Assembly (NCBI RefSeq): GCF_029210375.1
Contig: NZ_JARGER010000008.1
Location: 1-64,000 of the forward strand
Direction of reading: 5' to 3'
Source of the DNA: Nocardioides sp. YIM 152315
GTDB lineage: Bacteria; Actinomycetota; Actinomycetes; Propionibacteriales; Nocardioidaceae
Length of the DNA stretch: 64,000 bases
A program made the position numbers and the translations under genes. Position 1 is the first letter of the stretch; each line of letters begins with the position of its first letter. Of the stretch, positions 42,758 through 50,487 are shown piece after piece. The notes beneath the pieces are model-generated. The model was not told the origin of the DNA, did not search any database, and worked only from the letters and a program-made list of their open reading frames with translations.

Positions 42758-43415
42758 TCAGCCGAGATCGCGGTGCCGGAGCTGCGCGGGGGAGTTGCCG
42801 GCCACGCAGAAGACCTGTCCCGCAGGGTCGCGCAGGACGTGCCAGACCCCGGGGCCGGCGCCGAGATCGGCGGCACCGAGCCCGGCCAGGCGACGGACCT
42901 CCGCGGCGACGTCGTCGGTGCCGTGGTTGAGGTGCGCGCGCACCGCCCCGTCGGGCTCGTCGAGCAGCTGGAAGAGGAGCCGCAATGGCGAGTCGGCGTC
43001 ATCGTGCCACTTGCCGGCGAACTCGTCGGCCGGCGAGTCGACCCAGCGGCCGGCGAGCAGGGCCCGCCGCCGCGGGACGGTGTGGCTGGGCGGGGACGAC
43101 GCAGAAGGGGAGACCTCCGGGCGACCGCAGGGTCTGCCAGCGATCGTGGTCGGCGACCGGCAGGGCCCCGAGGGCGATCGACTCCGTCACGAACGAGGCC
43201 GGGTCGTCGGTCTCCACGTCGAGGTGCACGCGCGGCGAGCCGCCGATCTCCTGGAGATGGAGGTACGCCGTGCCCTCGGGTGGCTCGAGGCTGCGCAGCT
43301 CGGGACGCCCCGGCCGGGCCGCGCCGATCGGCCACCCGGTCACCGCGGCCCAGAACCGTGCGGCGTTCGCGTGTCGATCGGCAGGGAGGTCGATGACGGC
43401 GTGGAGTCGGACCAT
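42758..43415 (-). pseudogene. Frameshifted VOC (glyoxalase-like) gene
   Basis: The first part (43415 to about 43090) reads MVRLHAVIDLPADRHANAAR to LPFCVVPAQPH. The continuation TVPRRRALLAGRWVDSPADE...GQVFCVAGNSPAQ is in another frame and ends at 42758. A one-base change near 43055-43085 (a G/C run) would join them into one 218-residue-scale two-module protein. Either the gene is inactivated or the base is a sequencing error. Neighbours give no hint to its substrate. Confidence 0.75.
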
Positions 43416-43437
43416 GTCACGAGGTTAGGTTGGAGCC

Positions 43438-43602
43438 ATGACGTCGACGTGCGACTTCTGCGGCCGCGTCGAGACCGACGACGCGAAGACGCTGACGTGG
43501 ACCACCGCGGTCGAGAACGGCCGCCGGCGCACCTTCTGCGACGAGTGCTCGCGCACCCACCTGCGTGCGATGGAGAGCAAGCTCGACAGCGAGTGGTGGT
43601 GA
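43438..43602 (+). CDS. 54-residue zinc-ribbon protein
   Basis: ATG 43438. Two Cys-x2-Cys knuckles (CDFCGRVETDD and FCDECSRTHL) separated by about 27 residues, with a TLTWTTAVENGRRRTF strand between, form a treble-clef or ribbon-like fold. It has an acidic C-terminus (MESKLDSEWW). Likely binds zinc; role unknown. It ends 44 bp before the stop of the convergent ThiF-like gene. Confidence 0.78.
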   Translation: MTSTCDFCGRVETDDAKTLTWTTAVENGRRRTFCDECSRTHLRAMESKLDSEWW

Positions 43603-43645
43603 GCAGGACGCGCCAGCGGACTGCTCGATGGTGGTCGAGCCCCGG

Positions 43646-44395
43646 TCAGCCGGTCGCCAGCGCGTCCCAGGCGCAGCCGCACCAGGGGTGCCGGTGCCAC
43701 GGCCGCGGGCGCGGCGCCAGCTCGAGGCCGAGGTCGACGGTGGCGGACCACGTGGTGGGGCGCTCGCCCGCGACGTAGGCCTGCACGTCGCGAACCGCCC
43801 AGGCGACGGCCAGCGCCGCGAGCGCGGCGTCGCCGGGCGTGGCGGGCACGCCGCCGAGCTGCTCGACGACGACCGCCCGGCGCGGGTCCTGCTCGGCGAG
43901 GTGGGCGTCCACGCACCGCTGGCACGCGGTCGCGCCCGGCACCACGAAGGGGCCGACCCGGTGGCCGGTCGCCCCGGCGCCGACCACGAGGTGGGTGCGA
44001 CCCTCACGCAGGTGGTCGTCGACGAGGTCGCGGGGCGGCTCGCCCGCGGCCAGCACGAGGACGACATCGGCGTCGCCGGGGTCGTCGACGACCGCGGCCC
44101 GCTCGGCGGCGATCAGCCGGGCGGCCTCGGCGCACGGTGCCGCCGCGCCGACGAGGGCGACCCGGCCGGTCGCCCCCGTCGCGGGTCGGAGCATCCCGGC
44201 GGCGCGCAGGTCGCGCAGCAGCCGATGGCCGCTGCTCGCGGCCGGCGCCGGCCAGCGACCCGCGGCGAGGTCGGCCAGCACCCGTTGCACGTCGGGGTCG
44301 TCGGGGGCGACGACCCGCCACGGCGGATCGAGGCCGACCTGGAGGTGGCGGTCGTCGCGGCGTACGACGTGCAGGCCGTCGCGCAGGAGGTTCAT
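43646..44395 (-). CDS. ThiF/TOMM cyclodehydratase-like protein, stand-alone
   Basis: 249 residues from ATG 44395. The N-terminal half resembles the leader-peptide-binding (RRE-like) winged helix of cyclodehydratase partners (VVRRDDRHLQVGLDPPWRVV, RLLRDLRAAGMLRP); the rest is an E1/ThiF-like fold lacking the ATP-site glycine loop, with structural cysteines CQRCVDAH and CGCAWD at the end. No precursor peptide, YcaO or dehydrogenase gene is adjacent. Such orphan copies are frequent in Nocardioides-like genomes in my recollection. Function unknown. Confidence 0.75.
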   Translation of the reverse strand: MNLLRDGLHVVRRDDRHLQVGLDPPWRVVAPDDPDVQRVLADLAAGRWPAPAASSGHRLLRDLRAAGMLRPATGATGRVALVGAAAPCAEAARLIAAERAAVVDDPGDADVVLVLAAGEPPRDLVDDHLREGRTHLVVGAGATGHRVGPFVVPGATACQRCVDAHLAEQDPRRAVVVEQLGGVPATPGDAALAALAVAWAVRDVQAYVAGERPTTWSATVDLGLELAPRPRPWHRHPWCGCAWDALATG

Positions 44396-44554
44396 GTCCT
44401 GCGGTCTACCCGGGATCCGGCCGGCGTGGCGCGTCATCCACAGACGGGTTGTCGAGGCGCGTCGCAGCCTGGGAGACGCGACGACGGCGCCGCCCCGGGA
44501 TGACCCGGGGCGACGCCGTCGTGGAACTCGTGGGGCGCGACGCGCGAGTGCGCG

Positions 44555-44713
44555 TCAGGCCTTGCCGAGGATCCGGTTGAGGTTCGTGCCGCAGACCGGG
44601 CAGACGGCCTTGGCCATCTTGGTGCCCTTGTCGTTGACCTTGACCTCGCCCTCGGCCTCGCGCTTCTCCTTGCACTTCACGCAGTAGAACTCGCCGCTCC
44701 AGGTCTCCGCCAT
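44555..44713 (-). CDS. DUF5679-like zinc-ribbon protein
   Basis: 52 residues (MAETWSGEFYCVKCKEKREA...). Cys-x2-Cys pairs in YCVKCKEK and VCPVCGTNL bracket a Lys-rich strand region (EGEVKVNDKGTKMAKA). The protein ends NRILGKA. AGGAGGC precedes the ATG. Widely conserved small actinobacterial protein of unknown role. Confidence 0.88.
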   Translation of the reverse strand: MAETWSGEFYCVKCKEKREAEGEVKVNDKGTKMAKAVCPVCGTNLNRILGKA

Positions 44714-44925
44714 GACGGCCTCCTTGCCTAATTCATCTCTTCGGTCGTCGCGACGGGGCGAGGGGGAAGACCCGTCGGAGCCCGGCGGGGTGCCGCCGGG
44801 CCGTGTCCGACCCTACGACACGCGGGGCTGAGCGTGCTGCAGGCACACCGTGTGCCGTGTTCGTGGCGTCCGGCGCGGTGAGTCCGGTCACGGCGCTCCC
44901 GGAGCCCGCTGAGTACGTTGTCCGC

Positions 44926-45720
44926 ATGCCCGAACTCACCCATCTGCGCCTCGAGCGCGCCCGCGACGGCGTCGTGCTGCTGACCCTCGACAACCCCGAC
45001 CAGCGCAACGCGATGTCGGACGACATGACCTCGTCGTGGGTGGCCGCCATCGACGAGATCGCCGCCGACCGGTCGGTGCGCGCGGTCGTGGTCACCGGCG
45101 AGGGCACGGCGTTCTGCTCGGGCGGTGACACGTCGTGGATCGCCAGCGAGCCCGACGCCTCGGTCGACCACCTGCGCACCCGGATGATCGGGTTCTACCG
45201 CGCGTGGCTGTCGATCCGGCGGCTCGAGGTGCCGACGATCGCGGCGGTCAACGGCCCCGCCATCGGCGCGGGCCTGTGCCTGGCGCTGGCCTGCGACCTC
45301 CGGTACGCCGCGGCGGGCGCCCGTCTCGGCGCGCCGTTCGTGAAGCTGGGCATGCATCCCGGCATGGCGGCGACCTTCCTGCTCCCGAACGTCGTGGGGG
45401 AGGCGCACGCGCGGGACCTGCTGCTGACCGGGCGGGTCGTGGACGCCGACGAGGCGCTGCGTCTCGGGCTGGTCTCCCGGGTGATCGAGCCGGCGTCGTT
45501 CGTCGAGGAGGCCCTCGACGCCGCCGCGGCGATCGCCGCCGCGGCGCCGATCGCCACCAGGCTGACCACGCTCGCGCTGCGCGACGGCGGGCACGCCGAC
45601 GCCGAGGCCTGCCTGCAGTGGGAGGCGATGGCCCAGCCGATCACGCTCGCGACCGCGGATCTCCAGGAGGGCATCCGGGCGGCCCGCGAGAAGCGCGCGC
45701 CGGTCTTCACCGGACGCTGA
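44926..45720 (+). CDS. Enoyl-CoA hydratase/isomerase family protein
   Basis: 264 residues from ATG 44926. Crotonase motifs: LDNPDQRNAMSDDM, oxyanion-hole segments FCSGGDTSW (about 65-73) and GPAIGAGLCLALACDLRY (about 108-125), then GAPFVKLGMHPGMAATFLLP. The Glu residues of classical hydratases are not evident, so isomerase or another crotonase reaction is possible. It stands alone on the strand. Confidence 0.92.
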   Translation: MPELTHLRLERARDGVVLLTLDNPDQRNAMSDDMTSSWVAAIDEIAADRSVRAVVVTGEGTAFCSGGDTSWIASEPDASVDHLRTRMIGFYRAWLSIRRLEVPTIAAVNGPAIGAGLCLALACDLRYAAAGARLGAPFVKLGMHPGMAATFLLPNVVGEAHARDLLLTGRVVDADEALRLGLVSRVIEPASFVEEALDAAAAIAAAAPIATRLTTLALRDGGHADAEACLQWEAMAQPITLATADLQEGIRAAREKRAPVFTGR

Positions 45721-45743
45721 CCCGCCCGAAACTTTCGGGCGGG
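45721..45743. terminator. Terminator hairpin after the crotonase gene
   Basis: Perfect 10-bp arms CCCGCCCGAA and TTCGGGCGGG with a 3-nt loop, starting at the base after the stop codon. It could also end a minus-strand transcript that carries the next hairpin. Confidence 0.8.
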
Positions 45744-45754
45744 TCGACGTAGAA

Positions 45755-45824
45755 GAGGCCCCCGCATCGCCAGCCCGACACTTGCCTTCCCCTTGCGAGT
45801 GTCGTTCGGCGGCCCGGGGGCCTC
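45755..45824. ncRNA. Strong 70-nt stem-loop, possible structured RNA
   Basis: Outer arms GAGGCCCCCG (45755-45764) and CGGGGGCCTC (45815-45824) pair perfectly. Inner arms CGACACT and AGTGTCG (45776-45782, 45798-45804) extend through TGC/GCG wobble pairs to a CTTCCCCTT loop; a CGCC/GGCG helix can form between. It lies in a 348-bp gap with no gene. It does not match SRP RNA, 6C RNA or tmRNA as I know them; it may be an unnamed RNA or an elaborate terminator. Confidence 0.4.
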
Positions 45825-45882
45825 GTCTGGAGAGACGCTAGGAGGCGCCCGCGCCGCGGGTCAATGCAACCGGGCCACAGCC

Positions 45883-45915
45883 TGTGGACAACGCTGTGGA
45901 CAAACCTGTGGACGG
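45883..45915. promoter_or_regulatory. Three DnaA-box-like words at 12-bp spacing
   Basis: TGTGGACAA at 45883 and 45895 (complement TTGTCCACA, the actinobacterial DnaA-box consensus) and TGTGGACGG at 45907 are spaced exactly 12 bp, 154 bp before the PHP-domain gene. No replication genes are nearby, so this is at most a DnaA-binding regulatory cluster. Confidence 0.4.
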
Positions 45916-46068
45916 CGCCGACGGGCGGTGGACGAAGCCCCTCGGACGCGGGATGCGACTGTGGACGGGGCGCGGCGTACCGCCGGAGTCGGCGCGCTGA
46001 CCAGCCACAATGGCTGTCCACCGGTTGTGGAGGAAAGAATCCCTGGATCGGGATCGGGAGGTGTCGGC

Positions 46069-47109
46069 GTGTCGTACGACGGTGGTCCGGTCGCCGCGCT
46101 GCGGCGGATCGCGTTCCTGCTGGAGCGTGGGCGCGAGGACACCTACAAGGTCAAGGCGTTCCGCGGCGCCGCTGCGGCGATCCTGCCGCTGCCGCACGCG
46201 CAGGTGGTCGCTGCGGTCGAGGAGGGGACGCTCACCAAGCTCCCCGGCGTCGGCGCGAGCTCGGCGAAGGTGATCGAGCAGGTGGTGCGCGGCGAGGTGC
46301 CGGAGCGGCTCGCCGCGCTCGAGGCGCAGCACGGCGGCCCGCTGACCAGCGGCGGACTCGACCTGCGGGCCGCGCTGCGCGGAGACCTGCACACCCACTC
46401 CGACTGGTCCGACGGCGGCTCGCCGATCGAGGAGATGGCCTTCACCGCGATCGAGCTCGGGCACGACTACCTGGTGCTCACCGACCACTCGCCCCGGCTC
46501 ACCGTGGCGCGCGGGCTCAGCCCGGAGCGGCTGCGCCGCCAGCTCGGCGTCATCGAGGCGGTCAACGACCACCTGTCATCTGTGGGAGACAACGGCTTCA
46601 CCCTGCTCAAGGGCATCGAGGTCGACATCCTCGACGACGGGTCGCTCGACCAGGAGGACGACCTGCTCGCCCGGCTCGACGTCCGCGTCGCCAGCGTGCA
46701 CTCGAAGCTGAAGATGGACGCCGCCGCGATGACCCGGCGGATGATCGCCGCGGTGGAGCACCCGCGCACCAACGTGCTCGGCCACTGCACCGGTCGGCTG
46801 GTCACCGGCAACCGGGGCACCCGACCCGGCTCGCAGTTCGACGCGAAGGCCGTGTTCGAGGCCTGTGCGGCGAGCGGCACCGCGGTCGAGATCAACTCGC
46901 GCCCCGAGCGCCGCGACCCGCCGACGAAGCTGCTCGAGCTCGCCCGCGACCTCGGCTGCCTCTTCTCGATCGACAGCGACGCGCACGCGCCGGGGCAGCT
47001 CGACTTCCAGATCTACGGCTGCGAGCGGGCCGAGGAGGCCGGCATCGACCCCGACCGGGTCGTCAACACCTGGCCGAGGGAGCGCCTCCTGGCCTGGGCC
47101 AACGGCTAG
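46069..47109 (+). CDS. PHP-domain phosphoesterase with N-terminal HhH
   Basis: 346 residues from GTG 46069 (GGGAGG upstream). The N-terminus resembles the helix-hairpin-helix 8-kDa domain of family X polymerases (RIAFLLERGREDTYKVKAFR, LTKLPGVGASSAKVIEQV). The PHP domain has GDLHTHSDWSDGG (about 105-117), LTDHSPRLTV, GIEVDIL, ASVHSKL, HCTGR and SIDSDAHAPGQL, giving the metal-binding His/Asp set. This is the C-terminal part of PolX without the polymerase domain, known in actinobacteria as a separate protein; a DNA-repair phosphoesterase role is inferred. Confidence 0.88.
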   Translation: MSYDGGPVAALRRIAFLLERGREDTYKVKAFRGAAAAILPLPHAQVVAAVEEGTLTKLPGVGASSAKVIEQVVRGEVPERLAALEAQHGGPLTSGGLDLRAALRGDLHTHSDWSDGGSPIEEMAFTAIELGHDYLVLTDHSPRLTVARGLSPERLRRQLGVIEAVNDHLSSVGDNGFTLLKGIEVDILDDGSLDQEDDLLARLDVRVASVHSKLKMDAAAMTRRMIAAVEHPRTNVLGHCTGRLVTGNRGTRPGSQFDAKAVFEACAASGTAVEINSRPERRDPPTKLLELARDLGCLFSIDSDAHAPGQLDFQIYGCERAEEAGIDPDRVVNTWPRERLLAWANG

Positions 47110-47280
47110 TACCGCGACTGGTGACCCTTGCCCTGCGAGCGTCGTCCAGCGCGTGCTCTCGCAAGGCGCCGGAGCGAAGGCATACCGAACCGTCTTCCGA
47201 GCGACGGCAACGCAGCGAGAGTGCGTGATGGGCGGCGCGTAGCGGGCGAAGGTCGCCGGTCGAGGTACTAGGTTCGGGAC

Positions 47281-47823
47281 ATGACGGGCCGACCCGAGGT
47301 GGAGGTGCGCCGCTCGAAGCGGCGACGCCGCACCGTCTCGGCGTACCGCGACGGCGACCGCGTCGTGGTGTTGATCCCCGCCTCGCTCTCGCGCAAGGAG
47401 GAGGCGGAGTGGGTCGAGACCATGCTCGCCCGCCTCGAGAAGTCCGAGCGGCGGCGCAAGCCCAGCGACGAGGACCTGATGAAGCGGGCGAGGTCGCTCA
47501 GCGACCGCTACCTCGGCGGCCTGGCCCTGCCCGAGTCGGTCCGGTGGGTCGACAACCAGGAGTCCCGCTGGGGATCGTGCACGCCGGGCGACCGGACGAT
47601 CCGGCTGTCCGCGCGGCTGCAGGGGATGCCGTCGTGGGTCATCGACTACGTGCTGATCCACGAGCTGGCGCACCTCTTCGAGGCCAGCCACAACGACCGG
47701 TTCTGGGCCTGGGTCGACCGCTACCCGCAGGCGGAGCGGGCGAAGGGCTACCTGATCGGCTGGTCGGCGGCGGCCCGGCTGGACCTGCCACCCGGCGAGG
47801 TCGCCGGCGACGAGGTCGATTGA
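47281..47823 (+). CDS. YgjP/DUF45-type zinc metallopeptidase
   Basis: 180 residues. VEVRRSKRRRRTVSAYRDGD at the start, then WGSCTPGDRTIRLSARL and the zinc motif HELAHLFEASHNDRFW (HExxH plus third ligand, about 127-142) define the YgjP-like family. Usually cytosolic; substrate unknown. Its last 76 bp overlap the end of the convergent Nudix gene, an unusually long overlap. Confidence 0.9.
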   Translation: MTGRPEVEVRRSKRRRRTVSAYRDGDRVVVLIPASLSRKEEAEWVETMLARLEKSERRRKPSDEDLMKRARSLSDRYLGGLALPESVRWVDNQESRWGSCTPGDRTIRLSARLQGMPSWVIDYVLIHELAHLFEASHNDRFWAWVDRYPQAERAKGYLIGWSAAARLDLPPGEVAGDEVD

Positions 47824-48362
47824 GACCAGCGCTCGCGCGCCCGCCGGATCAGCTCGTGCATCTCGTCCTCGAGCTCGGGGAGCGCGTCGACCGGCCACCA
47901 GCGGACGTCGAGGGACTCCTCGCTGGTGGCGTGCGCGGCGCCCGCCGGGGCCAGCGCCGTGAACCGTACGTCGAGGTGGCGGACCGTCCCGCGCGGATCG
48001 CAGAAGTCGACCGTGTGCTCGTCGAGGTGCAGCGGCCGGGGATCGAGGCGCAGACCGTCGATGCCCGACTCCTCGGTCGCCTCCCGCAGCGCTGCGGCGG
48101 CGAGGGTCGGGTCGGCGGGCTCGACGTGACCCCCGAACGCGAACCAGCGCCGGGCCTTGCGGTGCAGGTTGAGCAGCACCCGGTCCAGGCCGGCGTCGAG
48201 GACCAGCGCGCCCGCGGTCAGGTGGTCGGGGAAGCAGGAGCGCTCCACGCCGTCCGGATGGGCCTCGAGGTGCGCGACGTACCTGGCCCGCAGCTCCTCC
48301 TGCCGGGCATCGGAGCCGGCCCAGGTGCGCAGCGTCTCCAGCGCGTCGGCGTGGACGCTCAC
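47748..48362 (-). CDS. Nudix hydrolase
   Basis: 204 residues from GTG 48362, coupled to the zincin-like gene by a GTGA overlap. The Nudix box is seen as GGHVEPADPTL plus LREATEESGI (about 91-116); FPDHLTAGALVLDAGLDRVL precedes it and LDVRWWPVDALPELEDEM follows. This pattern resembles ADP-ribose or oxidised-nucleotide hydrolases. The C-terminus is low-complexity (SSPATSPGG...) because it runs antisense over the metallopeptidase 3' end. Confidence 0.88.
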   Translation of the reverse strand: MSVHADALETLRTWAGSDARQEELRARYVAHLEAHPDGVERSCFPDHLTAGALVLDAGLDRVLLNLHRKARRWFAFGGHVEPADPTLAAAALREATEESGIDGLRLDPRPLHLDEHTVDFCDPRGTVRHLDVRFTALAPAGAAHATSEESLDVRWWPVDALPELEDEMHELIRRARERWSQSTSSPATSPGGRSSRAAADQPIR

Positions 48363-49702
48363 TCCTCCTGCTCGCCCGGCTGGCCACCGAGCAGCTTCTG
48401 CAGCTCGGCGTCGAAGTCCTCGTCGCTCAGCTGCGGCGGGGCGGTGGCGTCCTCGCGGAACCCCAGCGGGTCGTCGAGGTCGGCCGCGGTCGGGAGCAGG
48501 TCGGGGTGCATCCACACGCCGTCGCGGGCCTCGGTGCCCTGGCGGGTGCGCAGGGAGCCCCACAGCGTGGAGGCGTCGCGCAGCCGGCGGGGCCGCAGCT
48601 CCAGGCCGACCAGGGTCGCGAACGTCTGCTCGGCCGGGCCGCCCGCGGCGCGCCGGCGCCGGAAGACCTCCTGGAGCTTGCCCGCGGTGGGCATCCGCTC
48701 CGCGGTCGCCTGGCCGACGACCTCGTCGACCCAGCCCTCCACGAGCGCGAGGGTGACCTCGAGCCGCTGCAGGGCGGCCTCCTGCGCGGGCGAGCTGGGC
48801 AGGTCGAACATGCCGCCCTCGAGCAGCTGCTGCAACGACTCCGGGTTGGTCGGGTCGATGCCGCGCATCTGCTCCTCGAAGCGGGACTGGATGCCCTCGG
48901 CGTTGATCTCGATGCCACGCGCGTAGTCGGCCACCGCGCCGATGAGGTGGTCGCGCAGCCACGGCACGTGGGCGAAGAGGCGCTGGTGGGCGGCCTCGCG
49001 CAGCGCGACGTAGAGGAGCACGTCGTCGGCGCCGACGTCGAGGTCGGCCGCGAAGGCGTCGAGGTTGGCGCTGACGATCGCGGCCTTGCCGGGCGCCGCG
49101 AGTGGCAGCCCGATGTCGGAGACGCTCAGCACGTCGGAGGCGAGCGCCCCGAGCCCGGAGCCGATCTGGCCCGCGAGCATGCCGCCGACCGCCTGGCCGA
49201 GGATGCCGAGGATCGGTCCGGACATCTCCCGCGCCTCGGCCGGCATGGCGCTGCCGAGCGCCTGCACCGACGACTCGGCGATCGGCTCGACCAGCACCTT
49301 CCACACGTCGGTGGTGCCGACGACCCACTCGGCCCGGCTCCATGCGGCCGGCGCCGTCACGCCGGAGGGGAACGCCGTGGCCTCGTCGAGCCAGTGGTCG
49401 GCGAGCTGGAACGCGTCGGCGACGGCGTCGCGCTGCCGCTGGGTCGGGCTCGGGTCGGGCGACTGAGCCACGGTCTTGCGGGCCAGGTCGATCGCGAAGT
49501 CCCAGTTCACCGGGCCGTCGTGCGGCTGCATCAGGAACTGCAGCTGGCCGAAGAGCTGGTTCAGGTCGGGCATCCCGCCCGGCATCCCGCCGGGCAGGCC
49601 CGCCCCTCCGCCGCCCATCGCGCCGAAGAGCTGCTCGAACGGCGTCCCCTTGAAGGGGTTCTGGTTGCCGTCGTCGGGGTTCTCGCCCGGCTTGTCGTTC
49701 AT
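48359..49702 (-). CDS. Zincin-like DUF2342 family protein (Rv3195-like)
   Basis: 447 residues from ATG 49702. A Gly/Met-rich N-terminus (NPFKGTPFEQLFGAM, GGMPGGMPDLNQLFGQL) is followed by VNWDFAIDLARKTVAQ, AWVAR-like helices and the family block LLYVALREAAHQRLFAHVPW (about 220-239), then VEGWVDEVVGQAT. The family is annotated as zinc-dependent metalloprotease/F420-associated hydrolase; a canonical HExxH is not visible, only REAAHQRLF. Its place next to the PDZ protease and UPF0182 genes matches M. tuberculosis Rv3195-Rv3193c. Confidence 0.9.
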   Translation of the reverse strand: MNDKPGENPDDGNQNPFKGTPFEQLFGAMGGGGAGLPGGMPGGMPDLNQLFGQLQFLMQPHDGPVNWDFAIDLARKTVAQSPDPSPTQRQRDAVADAFQLADHWLDEATAFPSGVTAPAAWSRAEWVVGTTDVWKVLVEPIAESSVQALGSAMPAEAREMSGPILGILGQAVGGMLAGQIGSGLGALASDVLSVSDIGLPLAAPGKAAIVSANLDAFAADLDVGADDVLLYVALREAAHQRLFAHVPWLRDHLIGAVADYARGIEINAEGIQSRFEEQMRGIDPTNPESLQQLLEGGMFDLPSSPAQEAALQRLEVTLALVEGWVDEVVGQATAERMPTAGKLQEVFRRRRAAGGPAEQTFATLVGLELRPRRLRDASTLWGSLRTRQGTEARDGVWMHPDLLPTAADLDDPLGFREDATAPPQLSDEDFDAELQKLLGGQPGEQEE

Positions 49703-49733
49703 GCCGACCACGGTACGCGGCTAGTGTCTGCCT

Positions 49734-50156
49734 GTGAGCACGATCCGCCTCGCCGAGCTGCGCGACACCCCGCTCGACGTCGCCGAGGTCGTCGCCGCGC
49801 TCGACGACGACGCCTCGGGCGGGCTGACCCTCTTCGTGGGTCGGGTCCGCGACCACGACCAAGGCAAGGGCGTGGTCGGCCTCGACTACAGCGCCCACCC
49901 CACGGCGACCGAGCGCCTGCGAGACGTGTGCCAGCGCGTCGCGGCGGAGCACGACGTGCACGGGGTGGCCGCGGTGCACCGGGTCGGCAGCCTCGACATC
50001 GGCGACATCGCGGTCGTCGTCGCGACCACGGCGAGCCACCGTGGCGACGCCTTCGCCGCGTCCCGGGCACTCATCGACACCCTCAAGGCCGAGGTCCCGA
50101 TCTGGAAGCACCAGCGCTTCGGTGACGGCACCGAGGAGTGGGTCGGCACCCCGTAG
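49734..50156 (+). CDS. moaE: Molybdopterin synthase catalytic subunit
   Basis: 140 residues. GGLTLFVGRVRDHDQGKGVV, LDYSAHPTATERLRDVCQ, VAAVHRVGSLDIGDIAVVV, ASHRGDAFAASRALIDTLKA and the active-site VPIWKHQRF are all MoaE signatures. It transfers sulfur from MoaD thiocarboxylate to precursor Z in molybdenum cofactor synthesis. No moaD is adjacent. It is divergent from the zincin-like gene with a 31-bp gap. Confidence 0.95.
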   Translation: MSTIRLAELRDTPLDVAEVVAALDDDASGGLTLFVGRVRDHDQGKGVVGLDYSAHPTATERLRDVCQRVAAEHDVHGVAAVHRVGSLDIGDIAVVVATTASHRGDAFAASRALIDTLKAEVPIWKHQRFGDGTEEWVGTP

Positions 50157-50202
50157 GCGTGCCTCCCGCCGGACCGCCACGCCGCCGCCTACGCTCGGAC
50201 CC

Positions 50203-50445
50203 GTGGAGATCCTGCTCTGGCTCGTGCCGTCGGCGGTGGCGACGGCCGTCGCCATGCTGTGGGTCGGCTGGCTCGGGCGCGAGGGTCGCGGCGAGGTCGA
50301 CCGCGACGTCGCCGTACGCCGGATCGCGGCCGCGCTCGAGCCCGAGCGACGGCGCCGCAGGCCGGCGCCCGGCTACGCCGCGCCGCAGCCGGAGCGCGAC
50401 CGCAGCACCGGCGTCGCCGTACGCCCGTCGCGTCGGGCGTCCTGA
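50203..50445 (+). CDS. Small single-pass membrane protein
   Basis: 80 residues, GTG 50203. One N-terminal helix (ILLWLVPSAVATAVAMLWVG) is followed by a basic, Arg/Pro-rich cytosolic tail (EPERRRRRPAPGYAAPQPER). No known domain. It lies between moaE and the PDZ protease gene on the same strand. Confidence 0.7.
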   Translation: MEILLWLVPSAVATAVAMLWVGWLGREGRGEVDRDVAVRRIAAALEPERRRRRPAPGYAAPQPERDRSTGVAVRPSRRAS

Positions 50446-50487
50446 CCGCCCGCGCGCACGTTGGCGCGGTCTGACAGTCTTGGCGCC

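Noticed and set aside
43646..44395. Thiazole/oxazole-modified peptide gene cluster
   Set aside because: Only one cyclodehydratase-like gene is present; no YcaO, dehydrogenase or precursor peptide could be found around it.
45755..45824. SRP RNA or 6C RNA
   Set aside because: The GGAA-type SRP loop with its conserved flanks and the six-C loops of 6C RNA are absent.
45883..45915. Replication origin
   Set aside because: Only three DnaA-like words and no dnaA, dnaN or AT-rich region nearby.
48359..49702. Canonical HExxH metalloprotease
   Set aside because: The expected motif is not visible; the corresponding block reads REAAHQRLF, so I describe it only as zincin-like by family membership.
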